From NCBI GenBank assembly GCA_002007465.1, contig LNAC01000777.1:206697-270696 (forward strand): a stretch of DNA of 64,000 bases, given 5' to 3'. Both the position numbers and the translations under genes were made by a program. The notes under the pieces were generated by a model, which saw only the letters and a program-made list of their open reading frames with translations, ran no database searches and was not told where the DNA came from. Position 1 is the stretch's first letter; every line of letters starts with the position of its first letter. This DNA is from Ailurus styani (Eukaryota > Chordata > Mammalia > Carnivora > Ailuridae). Of the stretch, positions 22,776 through 34,445 are shown piece by piece.

Positions 22776-24815
22776 AAAAAAAAATTACTAGCAAACCAAA
22801 TCCAACAATACACTTAAAAAAAATCAATTGCCACTAGCAAGTGGGATTTTTTCCCAGGATGCAAGGGTGTTTCAGTATTAACAAGTCAATCAACATGATA
22901 CATCACATCAATAAGAGCAAGAATAAGAGCCATATGACCATTTCAATAGATACAGAAAAATCATTTGACAAAATACAACATCTATTCATGATAAAAACCC
23001 TCAACAAAGTAGTTTAGAGGGAACATACCTCAACATAATAAAGGTCTTACATGAAAATGTCACAGCTAACATCATACTCAATGGGGAAATCTGAGAGCTT
23101 TTTCACTGAGGGTAGGAGCAGACAAGTATGTACATTCTCACCACTTTTATTTAAGACTGCAAGTCCTAGCCACAGCAATCAGACAACAAAAATAAATAAA
23201 AGGCTTCCAAATTGGTAAGGAAGAAGTAAATTATCGCTATTTGCAGATGACATGATACTCTATACAGAAAACCCTGAAGATTCCCCCAAAATACTTAGAA
23301 CTGATGCATGAATTCAGTAAAGTCTTAAGGATGCAAAATCAATGTACAGAAATCTGTCGCATTTCTATACATTGATAATGAAGCAGCAGGAAGAGAAATT
23401 AAGCAAACAATCTGATTTACAATTGAACCAAAACCAATAAAATACCTAGGAATCACCTTAAGCAAGGATGTGAAAGACCTGTACTCTGAAAACTTAAAAA
23501 GTTGATGAAATAAATTGAAGATGACACAAAGAAATTGAGATATTCCATGCTCATGAATTAGAAGAATTAATATTTTTAAAATGTCTTTATTATCCAAACC
23601 AATCTACACATATGATGCAATCCTTATCAAAATGCCAACAGCATTTTTCACAGAACTAGAACAAACAATCCTAAAATTTTTATGGAAGCCCAAAAGACCC
23701 CATATAGCCAAGGCAATCTTGAAAAAGAAAAGAAAACCTGAAGGCATCACAATTCCAGACTTCAAGCTATATTACAAAGCTGTAGTAATCAAAACACTAT
23801 GGTAATGGCACAAAGATAGACCCATAGATCAATAGAACAGAACAGAAAACCCAGAAATAAACCCACAAGTATATGGTCAATTAATCTTTGACAAAGGAGG
23901 AAAGAGTATGCAATGGGAAAAAGCCTCTTCAACAAAAGGTGTTGGTAAGCTGGACAGCAACATTCAAAAGAATGAATCTGGACCTCTTTCTCACACCATA
24001 CACAAAAATAAACTCAAAATGGTTTGAAGACCTAAATGTGAAACAAGAAACAATAAAAATCCTAGAAGAGAGCATAAGCAGTAACTTCTCTGACATTGGC
24101 TATAGCAACTTCTTTCTAGATATGCCTTCTGAGACAAGGGCAACCAAAGCAAAAATAAACTATTAGGATGACATCAAAATAAAAACTTCTTCACAATCAA
24201 CAAAACTAAAATACAATGTACTGAATAGAAGAAGGTATTTGCAAATGACATATCTGGTAAAGGGTTAGTATCCAACATATATAAAGAACTAATTCAAAGT
24301 AATTCATGCACCCCTATGTTTATTGCAGAATTATTTACAATAGCCAATTTTTGGAAGCAGTTGAAGTGTCCATCAACAGATGAACAGATAAAGAAGATGT
24401 GGTGCATATATATATATAAAATGAATGTTATTCAGTCATAAAAAAGATGGACATCTTGCCATTTGTGATGACATGGATAGAGCTAGTGAAATAAGTCAGT
24501 CAGTGAAAGACAAATACAATATGATATCACCTATGTAGAATTTAAGAAAAAACCAAATGAACAAAAGAAAAAAGAGAAAGAAACCAAAAACCAGACACTT
24601 AACTGTAAGAGAACAAACTGGTGGTTACCAGAGGAGGTGAGGAAGGTGTTGAATAGGTGAAATAGGTGATGGTGATTAAAAAGTACACTTATCATAATGA
24701 GCACTGAGTAATATATAGAATTGTTGAATCACTATATTGTACACTAATATAACACTGTATATTAACTATTTTGGAATTAAAATTAAAAACTTAATAAAAA
24801 TTTAAAAATATTACC
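22776..24815 (+). pseudogene. Old LINE-1, RT domain to 3' end, sense
   Basis: Starts inside the RT domain ('gtgggattttttcccaggatgcaaggg') and runs to an A-rich 3' end at about 24815. The catalytic FADD box is intact at 23240-23251, yet the frames around it are broken. Clear C-terminal text lies at 23581-23805 ([19 protein letters not shown]) and 23888-24166 ([17 protein letters not shown]). The 3' UTR has 'ggtggttaccagagg' and 'aatatagaattgttgaatcactat'-like phrases. Together with 16575-16985 it probably forms one older insertion. Confidence 0.85.
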
Positions 24816-24819
24816 ACAA

Positions 24820-24900
24820 AAAACTCACAATGCTAAGTGAAAAGAGCAAGTGATTTTGTGCTACCATGTGTGAAAAATAAAAGCTATATACATGTCTATA
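24820..24900 (+). mobile_element. Resumed 3' part of the split L1M
   Basis: 'aatgctaagtgaaaagagcaagtgattttgtgctaccatgtgtg' continues the L1M broken at 16570. The flanks 'aaaacataatgct' (about 16562-16574) and 'aaaactcacaatgct' (about 24822-24836) look like a decayed TSD. Confidence 0.7.
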
Positions 24901-25914
24901 TTACACATTTGCAAAATATCTTGCAAATTTGTGGAGGGTTTTGTAAAGACAGAGTAGGGTCTCACACAAATTGGGTAAAGCAGAAGCAAAACATAGAGTA
25001 TAGATAATGATGTGCATAATTAAAAGAAGGAATAGTAAAAGAAAAAAAACCCCAAATCCCCAAACCAAATAAAAATGGATGGCCCCCACAATACCCACAT
25101 AGAAGGACTGGGATAGGATCCTCAGAGAAGTTTGTTTTAATAAAGTCTCAGTCCTTTCCTGCTTACCCGAGAAAGGTCAGGTGTAGGTTAATTCTACCCA
25201 AAGCCATTCAATCATTTAACATTTTTGCCATGTGACACATACTGGAAATAAGAGAAGTAGAGATGCTGTTGTTTTTCAGAACTGGACTATCTAGTGGGGG
25301 AGACAAATAAACTTCAGCGAGTTCAGGAATGAGATTATCCAAGGAGCCACATCTCTTGGTTTATAAAAGGATATATCTTTCCAAGACAGTGAGGGAACTT
25401 TCTGGGTGAAAGCTGTTTAATATCAGAATGAGAGTATTGAATGTTTGAATCAAGATAAGGCCTTGATCTTTGCAAGTGGAAATCTTAGATGCCCAACATC
25501 GGAAAACATGGCAAATACCCAGACAGCTTGCCCTCAATTTCTTCCCCAGTTTCTCTTTCTTATCATCCAAAAATGTCCCTTAACTTCTTTGAAAGATGAC
25601 AGCATGTCTCTGATGGTCTGAGGAAGAGCCTATGGTCAAACACCAATATCTTCTGTAGCTCAAAATGGAACTTCCCTGCAGAGGGGTCTGGGAGCTCAGG
25701 AGGGACTTAATTCTTAACTTGGAATTGGTGGATATTTTACAAGCTCTCAGACTGCTCATATGGTAGGTATGTGTCATGAGTTTGTGAGGTTGTAGTCCCT
25801 ATTTCTGTCAGATTCCCAAAGTGGTCTGGGTTTAAAAAAAGCAGTGCTCCTAGCTGCTAATTTGGCTTAACCCTGGGAGTCTTCAGCCAATAGTCTTAAG
25901 GAAAAAAGACTTTC
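24900..25914. other. Unique non-coding sequence
   Basis: Possibly a little more of the old LINE-1 3' UTR at its start, then sequence I do not recognise. No exon or RNA gene seen. Confidence 0.4.
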
Positions 25915-26362
25915 CAAAGAAGAAAACATATAAATTGTCAACGGGCACAAGAAAAGGTGCTCAGCATTACTAATCGTCAGGGAAATGCAAATCATAACCA
26001 TGAAGAGATATCACTGCATACCTGCAAGAGTAGCTATTATCCAAAAGACAAGAGAGAACAAATGCTGGTGAGGATATGGAGAAAATGGAGCCCTTGTAAC
26101 CTGTTGGTGGGAATTTAAATTGATTCAGTCACTATGGAAAACAGTATGGATGTTCCTCAAAAAATGAAAAATAGAACTACCATACGATTCAGCAATCCCA
26201 GTTCTGAGGACATATCCAGAGGAAATAAAAACAGGATCTTGAAATTATCTGCACTTCCATGTTTATTGCAGCATTTTCATTATGGCCAAGATATGGAAAT
26301 AATCTAAGTGTTTGCCAGTGGATGAATGGATAAGGATGAGATATACTTTAAGAATGAAATAG

Positions 26363-27695
26363 GGGGCTCCAGGTGGCTCAGGCAGTTAAGTGACCACCTT
26401 CCACTCAGGACATGATCCTAGGGTCCTGGGATTGAGTCCCAAATTGGGCTCCCTGCTCAGTGGGGAGTCTGCTTCTCTCTCTGCCCCTCCCCCTGCTCGT
26501 GCTCTCTCTCTCACTCTCAAATAAAAGAATCTTTCTTTTCTATTTTATTTTATTTAAATTCAATGAACATATAGTGTATTATTTGTTTCAGAGGTAGAGT
26601 TCAGTGATTCATCAGTTGCATGAAACACCCAGTGCTCATTACATCACATAACCTCCTTAATGCCCATCACTCAGTTACCCCATCCCTTTACCCAACTCCC
26701 CTCCAGCAGCACTCAGTTTGTTTCCTACAGTTAAGAGTCTTTTATGGCTTGTATTCCTCTCTGATTTTATCTTATTTCATTTTTCCCTCCCTTCCCCTAT
26801 GATCCTCTGTTTTGTTTCTTAAACTCCACATATGAGTGAAATCATATGGTAATTGTCTTTCTCTGATTGACTGATTTTGCTTAGCATAATACCCTCTAGT
26901 TTCATCCATGTCATTGCAAATGATAAGATTTCACTTTTTGATGGCTTAGAATATTCCATAGTACATATAAACCACCTCTTCTTTATCCATTCATCTGTCG
27001 ATGGACATCTGGGCCCTTTCCATAGTTTGGCTATTGTGGACATTGCTGCTATAAATATTTCGGTGCAGGTGTTCCTTCAGATCACTGTATTTGAATCCTT
27101 TGGGTAAATACCTAGTATTTTGTAGTAATTGCTTGGTTATAGGGTAGCTCTATTTTTAACTTTTTGAGAAACCTCTATACTTTTTCCAGAGTGGTTGTAC
27201 CAGCTTGCAATGTAAGAAGGTTCTTCTCTCTCTGCAATCTTGCCTATATTTGTCATTTCTTGACTTGTTAATTTTAGATATTCTGACAGGTGTGAGGTGG
27301 TATCTCATTGTGGTTTTGATCTGAACTTCCCTGATGCCCAGTGATATTGAGCATTTTTTCGTGTGTCCATTGGATATATTTTCTCCCTATGTTTTCTTTG
27401 GACATACAAATGTCTTTCTGCTCATTTCTTGAGTGGATTATTTGCTATTTGTATTATTTTGTTTTTGGGTGTTGAGCTTGATAAGTTTGTTATAGATCTT
27501 GGATACTAGCTCTTTATCTGATAAGACATTTGCAAATATCTTCTATTCTGTAAGTTGTCTTTTGGTTTTGTTGACTGTTTCCTTTGCTGTGCAAAAGTTT
27601 TTATCTTGATGAAGCCCCAATAGTTCATTTTTGCTTTTGTTTCCCCTGCCTTTCGAGATGTGTCTAACAAGAAAATAAATAAAATCTTAAAAAAA
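26363..27695 (+). mobile_element. CAN-SINE split by a LINE-1
   Basis: Head and body at 26363-26535 (ggggctccaggtggctcaggcag ... cactctcaaataaaagaatct) and tail at 27672-27695 (aaaataaataaaatcttaaaaa). Outer TSD taagaatgaaatag (26349-26362) and taagagtaaagtag (27696-27709), 11 of 14 matching. An older SINE subtype. Confidence 0.88.
26536..27670 (-). mobile_element. LINE-1 3' end, antisense, inside the SINE tail
   Basis: Reads antisense 3' UTR ('aaattcaatgaacatatagtgtatt') then ORF2 C-terminus back to 'cctttcgagatgtgtctaac'. 5'-truncated. It landed in the A-rich tail of the SINE; 'aaataaaagaatct' before and 'aaataaataaaatct' after are consistent with a TSD. ORF2 text is frame-broken (for example CPSTDEWIKKRWF at 26819-27043). 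Confidence 0.9.
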
Positions 27696-28210
27696 ATAAG
27701 AGTAAAGTAGTATTCAGCCATGAGAAAGAAGGAAATCTTGCCTTTACAGCATGGATGGAACTTGAGGGCTTTATTTCACTTATCCTAAGTGAGATAAGTC
27801 ACAGAAAAAGACAAATACTCTATGATCTTATATATGGAACCTAAAAAAGCTGAACTTATAGAAACAGAGAGTAGAATGGTGGTTACTAGGTGTGGGACAT
27901 GAAGGAAATGAACAGATGTTGGTCAAAGAGTGAAACCTCCAGTTATCAGATGAATAGATCCTGGGAATCTAATACACGGCCTTATGGATATAGCTGAAAA
28001 TACTGTATTATATGCCTGAAAATTGCTAAGGCAGTAGATTTTAAATGCTTTCACCACAAAAAAGAAATTGTATAATGTGACATAGATATTATCTAATGCT
28101 ATGGTGGCAGTCATACTGCAATGAATAACTGTTTCAAATTAATGCGTTGTGCATCTAAAACTTACACAATATTATATGTTAATCATATCTCAATAAACCC
28201 TGGGAAAAGA

Positions 28211-28709
28211 AGACTTTGCATGCCTATTACTGCTACTGGAAAAGCACTGGAGAGTGTGTGCTAGAAGTATTGTCTTTGAGGATCAAACAGTGGTGTAGAG
28301 TGAGCTTATGTTCTAGGTCATGCAGCTAAGAAAGGTAACCAAGCTAAGGGCACCTTCAGACCCCCAAAGAAGAGAACAGGCCTCAGGGAGGCAGCAGGCA
28401 TCCACAAGGAAGCCCACCATTACCCAGGAAAGGGAGGGTAATGGCCCAGGACTGTCCCTCCCCCTGGAATTTTTTTCTTTGAATTCCGGTCTCCTAGCTC
28501 AATCTCCCATTCTCTTCTAGTTGGCAAGATCTAAGTGTGTAATTTATACTGGAAAGTCAATACACAGGCCATCCTGATGATCTCTTCTCCCTTCCCACTT
28601 TGGGCCTCATTGCATCCTTTACTTTGAAGGGAGTCTAGAGAAGGTAGAATGAATGTGTAGCTTGAAGCTATTTTAAAAAATGCATGGGGTTTAAGGGGGA
28701 AAAAAAAGC
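28211..28709. other. Unique non-coding sequence
   Basis: A short stretch without repeats I recognise. The plus-strand open frame 28320-28520 has no known domain. Confidence 0.4.
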
Positions 28710-29560
28710 AACTTCACTAATCATCAAAGAAATATAAATTAAAATAACCTTTAGAGTCTAATCAATTTTTAGCTAAATCAGCAAAAACTAATTTAATACC
28801 TGGTAAAATTGCAGTTAAAAATAAGTTATACTTGCTCTAAGTGACATTCTAAGTTGTTAAAAGCTTTTCAGGAAACAAGTTGGAATACACTGAGTCTTGG
28901 AAATGATTATACTAGTGGATATGCTCATGTTTCACTCATGGAAATTCATCCTAAGGAAATAATTCAATGGAAGAAACAACTGGTCTACACTATTGTGCAC
29001 CTACATGTCCAGGAATAGGGGAATGAGAGACTAAACCCCAGTGTTTACTGAATGGAAAAGTAACCAAGCAGGATAAATTATAATTGTGTAGACTATATTA
29101 CAAATGTAAGTGGCTTTAAATAATACCTTAAGTGGGAAGTCATCATAGAGGGAGAAAAACCATTGGACTCTTAACTACAGGGGACAAAGTGAGGGTTGGT
29201 GGAGTGGAGGTGGTTGTGGAGATGGGATAATTGGGTGAAGGGCATTAAGGCAGGCATGTGATGTGATGAGCACTGGGTGTTATATGCAACTGATAAATTA
29301 TTGAACACTATATCTGAAACTGATGATGTACTATATGTTGGCTAATTGAATTTGAATAATAAAAAAGAAGAAAACAAAGAAAAAATTAAAAAAATACATT
29401 AAGTGAAAACATTGGATGTCTGGTTGAAACTTGACAAAATAGTCATTCATATGGTCAGGATTGAAAAGTATATAAAATGAAAATCACAGCACTGACAAAA
29501 TTGTACTTTGGGTTATATATGATGCTAAATTGTTTTATAGTGAAAATGAAAGATTGAAAA
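28710..29560 (+). mobile_element. Ancient LINE-1 3' part, sense
   Basis: 'cactaatcatcaaagaaatataaattaaaa' and later phrases match the end of ORF2 and 3' UTR of old LINE-1s. Interrupted at 29132-29395 by a younger LINE-1 tail. Boundaries are approximate. Confidence 0.6.
29132..29395 (+). mobile_element. LINE-1 3' UTR, short 5'-truncated insertion
   Basis: 'gatgagcactgggtgttatatgcaactgataaattattgaacactatatctgaaactgatgatgtactatatgttggctaa' is the carnivore LINE-1 3' UTR in pieces, ending in an A-rich tail. TSD near aataccttaagtg (about 29122-29134) and aatacattaagtg (about 29393-29405), one mismatch. Confidence 0.88.
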
Positions 29561-31534
29561 AGTATATTTTTAGGATATATGGCCCATGGAGAAGATAGAG
29601 GACTGACCCATGTACAAAAGGGGTATCTCCAGTTTAGGATCACAGTGGTGAGAACCATGAAAAATTCTGGGTGCTTTCAGGGATGCCTCTTCAAACAAGA
29701 GAATGTGTGCTGTGGCCCTCTTCTTACTGGAATCCCCAAATCAGAAGGATCATCAGACTTAAAACATGATTGGAGGAAAGACTGTGTTCTTGAAAGTTTT
29801 GGAGAGAGACTTCTGGAGGGGAAAACCACAGATCTAGGAACTCTTTGAGATGATTGGTCGGTCTGAACATTAGCTTTGCACCCAGGGACCCGCCTGGCCT
29901 TGTGGTCGTAAATAAGGGAGCTGTTGACAAACGGTTTCCCACCCTGGGACTTGGGTTCACAATTCAAGAATCACGTGGGTCTGCCTGAGCCTCAGGGCTT
30001 GGCCTCTGAGCAGAGCACAGGCTTCTAGAAGAAGCTGGGCTGGCTGAGCCTTACGGGAAAGGAAATGCTCAGGTTTCACTGGAAGGAGGGTGTGTGAGGA
30101 CGGGGGCCAGAACTGGGAGCTTGAGGGAAAGAATGGTCCCTTTCAATGCAGACAGATGCAGTCTGGCTCAGAGTCAGCCTGGTTTAAAAAAAAACAACAA
30201 CAGCAACAACAAAAAACCCCAAGTGGTCCAATAACATTTAAAAATCTGCACACATTTAAAGTTGTATTTTAAATACCGCACAAGGGCAGACAATAAATGT
30301 GATGGTTTTTCCATCCTGTGAGTCTGGAGAGCCTACCACCTCCCAAAGCCTTGGCAGGTGGCACAGATAAACGTGTGTGCATGCCCATTTGGGGGTGTAT
30401 ATGAATACCTACAGACAAGTACCTGTACACATGCAGTGCTACCCATGGCACACATATTTCCATTCTCTCCTCAGAAAGCTGTAAGTCTGCACTTGATCTG
30501 AGTTTGGCATGGACCAAAGGCTGTACTTGGAATGGCTGCTTGGATTGGTTCTGAGCAGGGTGACAAGCTTGATGCTTCTAAGAAAACAAATTACCTTTCT
30601 TATCCTGTTAGTAAATGAAAACCGCTGTAATTCATTTAGAAACCGCAATGAATTTTGGGCCCAGCCATGACAAAGCCCTTAAAGTTTCCAACAGAATTAT
30701 TCTGCTCAGAGGTTTCCAGTTTCTAAAGGTTCACTCCATGATGAGTAAAACGGCATGGAGAGTTAGAGTCCTGGGGCTTCCAGGTGCCCGTTTGCTTGCT
30801 TCTTGTTCTCTCCTGTTCTCTCCTCCTCCTTGTGAGCTAATTCAGGTGTTCATCACACCAGTATCAGCCCAGAGAGGCAGAGCAGGATAAGAAAGGCCTT
30901 GGGGCTCCTGTCTCCCGGGTTGGGGGCACCCCTGGGAGAGCCAGCTGGGCCTAGGTCAGAGGGAGGGCTCCATAAATCTGGTGCTCACATCCACCTCATA
31001 AAATTGCTGCCTAATTAAAGGCAGAGCAGTTCTGGGGCAGGTGGCCCTGTGGGCTGGAGGCCTGCAAAGTTTGACAGGAGGAGGTAGGTAGAGACAGTGC
31101 AAGCAAAGTCCCCATGGGCCTGCTCCTTCACCTACCAAGCCATCAGGAAAAGAGGGGGGTGGGGCTGGGCCCAGAAGACTGCCAAAGCTGCAGGCAGGAC
31201 TGGCTGGGATTGGCCATCCCCAGCCGATGGGAGCTGGTAGAATCCTGTCAGACGCTGAGGAAGCAAGCCAGGACTGGAGTATTTAGCTACTTCCTAAGTA
31301 CTCTTCCTGGGGCGAGATATTCTTTGAGAGAGCAGGAGTTGCAGAACTCTGTGCCCTTTTTGCATTTCAGAAGGTCATGGGGCCCCTTCCATTGCCCTTG
31401 TCCTTTTCTAAGAAATATGTCCTGGGCCAGCTTTCCTCCTGTCTGGGAGACTCCTCTCTGGTTTCGTGTGTGCTAATAGGGGCATGCTGTTCCAGGCCAT
31501 TTCTCAGAAGGCTGGTTTCTTAGAGGGCTCTTGG
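29560..31534. other. Unique, GC-richer non-coding sequence
   Basis: The longest stretch with few recognisable repeats and raised GC after about 29880, containing a small A/CAA-rich run at 30186-30220. Overlapping open frames on both strands lack domains. I cannot support an exon; conservation would have to decide whether any of it is regulatory. Confidence 0.4.
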
Positions 31535-31640
31535 GGATTATCTTGTCATGCACCCTTATTTTACCAACGAGGAAACTGAGGTTCAGAGAGGTTGTGGGAC
31601 TTGCCTAAGGCAACACAAGGACCTGAGAGCTGGGCCAGGG
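31535..31640 (-). repeat. MIR fragment, antisense
   Basis: 'attttaccaacgaggaaactgaggttcagagaggttgtgggacttgcctaaggcaacacaag' is the antisense of the MIR core and is readily recognised. Confidence 0.85.
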
Positions 31641-32044
31641 AGCTCTTTCTACTCCTTCTCCCTGCAGGTCATGGAGGGAGTCCTCAAGACTGAGGAGTTG
31701 GGTGAAGTGCTCTACAGAGTGTGAATATTAAACACTGCATGCAAACACACTGTGTACTGTAGGTAAGGGTGATAAACTGGAGGAAAATGGAGAACGGGCA
31801 GGTCATCACGCTGTGTGCTGTGTTCTTCTGCCCACATGCTGGCTCTCTCCACAACTGCCCCCTGCTCCCAGTGGCAGTCCAGGTGGGCCCTGTGAGAGGC
31901 CTGTGAACGTGGCTAGAAAGAGCTCTGGTGCCCAAGTTCTGGAAGGCAGCAGGGCCAGAGCAGGAGGAGAGCCACCTCTCCCTTGTCTTGGCCCATTTGT
32001 TTCTCTGAAATGGGGCAGGCGAGACTGGGAATCAGTCAACTTCA
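31641..32044. other. Unique GC-richer sequence
   Basis: Non-repetitive, with overlapping open frames on both strands (31684-32079) that cancel as evidence. No exon supported. Confidence 0.35.
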
Positions 32045-32245
32045 AATTTTGTTATTGTGGTAAAATACACATGACTTAAAATTTACTATTTTAACCATTT
32101 CTAAGGGCACAGTTCAGTGACAAGTAGAGTCATCACACCATCCATCTCCAGAGCTCTTCTCATCAAAACTGGAGCTCTGGACTCCTTTTACAACAACTCT
32201 CCATCACCCCCTTCTCTCAGGTCCTGGAAATTACCTTTCTGCTTT
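32045..32245 (-). repeat. Old LINE-1 3' UTR fragment, antisense
   Basis: 'tggtaaaatacacatgacttaaaatttactattttaaccatttctaag', 'gcacagttcagtgacaag' and 'catccatctccagagctcttctcatc' match the well-known antisense tail of old LINE-1s. Confidence 0.8.
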
Positions 32246-33305
32246 CTCTCTACTTTGACTTTCTATTGGATGACTCAAGGACTACAGCATGGCGCTGGGT
32301 TTCTGGAGCTCTTTGCTCTTGGCTGCAGTCTTGCGCTGGGTTAGCCAGAGATCCCCTGCAGTCGTCTTCTTTTACAGTATTCTTGCAGGAAGAAGAACAC
32401 GGCCTCAGGGCAAGCGAAAGGAAAAAGCTACCAGGGATATGGATTTTCACACCCTCCTCTAAGATTTAGAAATCTGGTGTGGCTTAAACATATTTTCTGG
32501 GTTTTTCAGAAGTTAACATTAAGCATTTTAGAAAAAATAGTTTTATATAGTCACTTATGGCCAGGTCTTGACAATGCTTGTCCATCTGCTGGACTTCGCT
32601 AGTGCAGCCCAGCGCAGGGATGGTTGCACAGCAAAGAGCCCTGCAGGAAGATGGTGTGTGTGGTGCTGGCAGCTTCCAGCGCTGGCCAGGGAGACCCTGG
32701 CCATCCAGAAATTTCCTTTTTTCTTTTTCACATGAGATACCCCGTTGAGATTCTCAGAAATAAATGAGCGAAGCTGGCGGAGAAATGGGCCTGGGTGGGA
32801 GCAGGGGGAAGGAGAATTCCCAGTCCTAAATTAGGAGCAAGACAGGTCAAAAGCAAGAGAAATGAGATGATTATGACCATTTCCCCATCTGCACTCACAG
32901 ACCAGTAAAGCCTGAGGGTGTAGTTCTTGATATGGAAGATCCTGGGGCAAGGGGAGTTGAGGTCTCCTCCTAGAGCCTGTAATCTTGGGAAAGAACACAT
33001 TTCATTTGTTTTTGAAGAAGAACAGGTGGGAAGCAGGTGTCTGAAATGCATGCAGTATGAGCACTCTGCTGAGAGGGTCATGCTTCTTTGGGGCACAGTA
33101 TGGCCTGAGTGCACATAGCCAAGTCTCTGTGCCCCTGGGAGGGGACTCTCTGACAGGGCCCCACAGGGGGGGTCATTTAGGTCCTTTAGGCCTCAAATTT
33201 GAGGGACCCAACAGAAGTGGCCTGTTCTGCTTCTGGCTCAGACCCTGAAATCGTGATAGGCAGGAAGGGAAGACATCTCGGCCAGCTGGGCCCTGCTCCG
33301 CTGAG
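32246..33305. other. Unique non-coding sequence
   Basis: No repeat recognised; GC around average to slightly raised. The minus-strand frame 32728-33114 overlaps plus-strand frames and has no domain. Confidence 0.35.
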
Positions 33306-33308
33306 GAA

Positions 33309-33378
33309 AGTTTTTATCTTTTATTTTATTTTATTTTATTTTATTTTACTTTTTATTTTATTTTATTTATTATTTTTG
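33309..33378. repeat. (TTTTA)n microsatellite
   Basis: About ten pentamer units 'ttttattttattttatt' with minor interruptions (ttttac, ttttatc), followed directly by an antisense LINE-1 tail, so it probably grew from that element's A-tail. Confidence 0.9.
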
Positions 33379-33379
33379 G

Positions 33380-33765
33380 TATATATATCTTCTGCATGGC
33401 AAAGTATGTGTATAATAAAATTTATCATTTAACCACTTTTAGGTGTATGGTTCAGTGGCATTGAGAACATTCACATTGTTGTGCACCATCACCACCATCT
33501 GTCTCAAAACTCATTTTTCCTTGCAAAACTGAAATCCTGTCCCCATTAAATATTAATTCTGCATTCCTCTACCCTGGCAACAACCATTCTATTTTGCGTC
33601 TCTATGAATTTGACTACTACTAAAGTAGTATAAGTGGAATTATCCCACATTTATCCTTTTTGTAACTGGTTTATTTCACTGAACAAAATGTCCTCAAGGT
33701 TCATCCATGTTGTACTACACGTCAGAAGTTTCTTCCTTTTTAAAGCTGAATAGTTTCCCACTGTA
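33380..33765 (-). repeat. Old LINE-1 3' UTR, antisense
   Basis: 'aaaatttatcatttaaccacttttaggtgtatggttcagtggc', 'acattgttgtgcaccatcaccacc' and 'gtcctcaaggttcatccatgttgta' are the antisense LINE-1 tail in order. Confidence 0.88.
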
Positions 33766-34219
33766 AAGTTATCACTGAGGAAGTTCTAGCATATTGTGGA
33801 TCTGCTAGAGAAGTTAGCCAGGAAAATCTTGCCTAATACTTCTGCTTTTTAGTCTCTGCTTGGCTTTGCATTTCTCCGCTTTTCAGGACCATAATCTAGG
33901 CAGGGGATGAAGCTCACCCTGTGGCAAGTAGGCAGGATGAGATGATGCCAGGCAAGCTGGACAGGCCATTAGGTCTTCAGAGGCTCCAAGAACAAATAAA
34001 GCACCATGGACTGAGAGAAAGCCCATGAGCCAGGTGAGCTTCCTGAAGGAGGCAGCAGGGCTCGAGCTGGAGGGAGAGGATCTGAAGAGTAGTTGGGGAG
34101 AGGAAAGCCATGAGGGAGGCACCAAGCTGTCCTCACAGGCAAGAGTATTTATTTCTCAGACCTTTGGAAATAAGCAGTTTAAAAGTGAATTTTTCTGCTA
34201 CCTCACTTTTACATGGAAT
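33766..34219. other. Unique non-coding sequence
   Basis: No recognised repeat; opposing open frames 33883-34125 and 34025-34288 carry no known domain. Confidence 0.35.
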
Positions 34220-34445
34220 GGCAGAAAGAGCTCAGAAGTTGTGAAGATCTGCATTGTGGTTCCTGTTCTACTACTTTATACTTTGTGAGCTTGGACACAT
34301 TTCTTACTAACTTGAGACACAAATTTCTCATCTATGCAATGGGCATAATAATACCCGATTTTCAGATTTTTGAGAATATTAATGTATTTGAAGTACCTGG
34401 CACAGTACTTGGCATATAATAGATTCTCAATAAATAGTAGAAATG
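34220..34445 (+). repeat. MIR element, sense
   Basis: Order of phrases fits MIR: 'gttctactactttatactttgtgagcttggacacatttc', 'aatttctcatctatgcaatgggcataataatacc', 'tggcacagtacttggcatataatagattctcaataaatag'. Confidence 0.85.

Larger units (their letters stand above)
25915..28210 (+). mobile_element. Old LINE-1 (L1M-like) 3' part, hosting a nested pair
   Basis: Sense ORF2 C-terminal and 3' UTR text at 25915-26348 ('cattactaatcgtcagggaaatgcaaatc', 'ggtgaggatatggagaaaatgg') and 27710-28210 ('tattcagccatgagaaagaagg', 'gttaatcatatctcaataaa'). Between them lie a SINE and, inside that, an antisense LINE-1. Confidence 0.88.
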
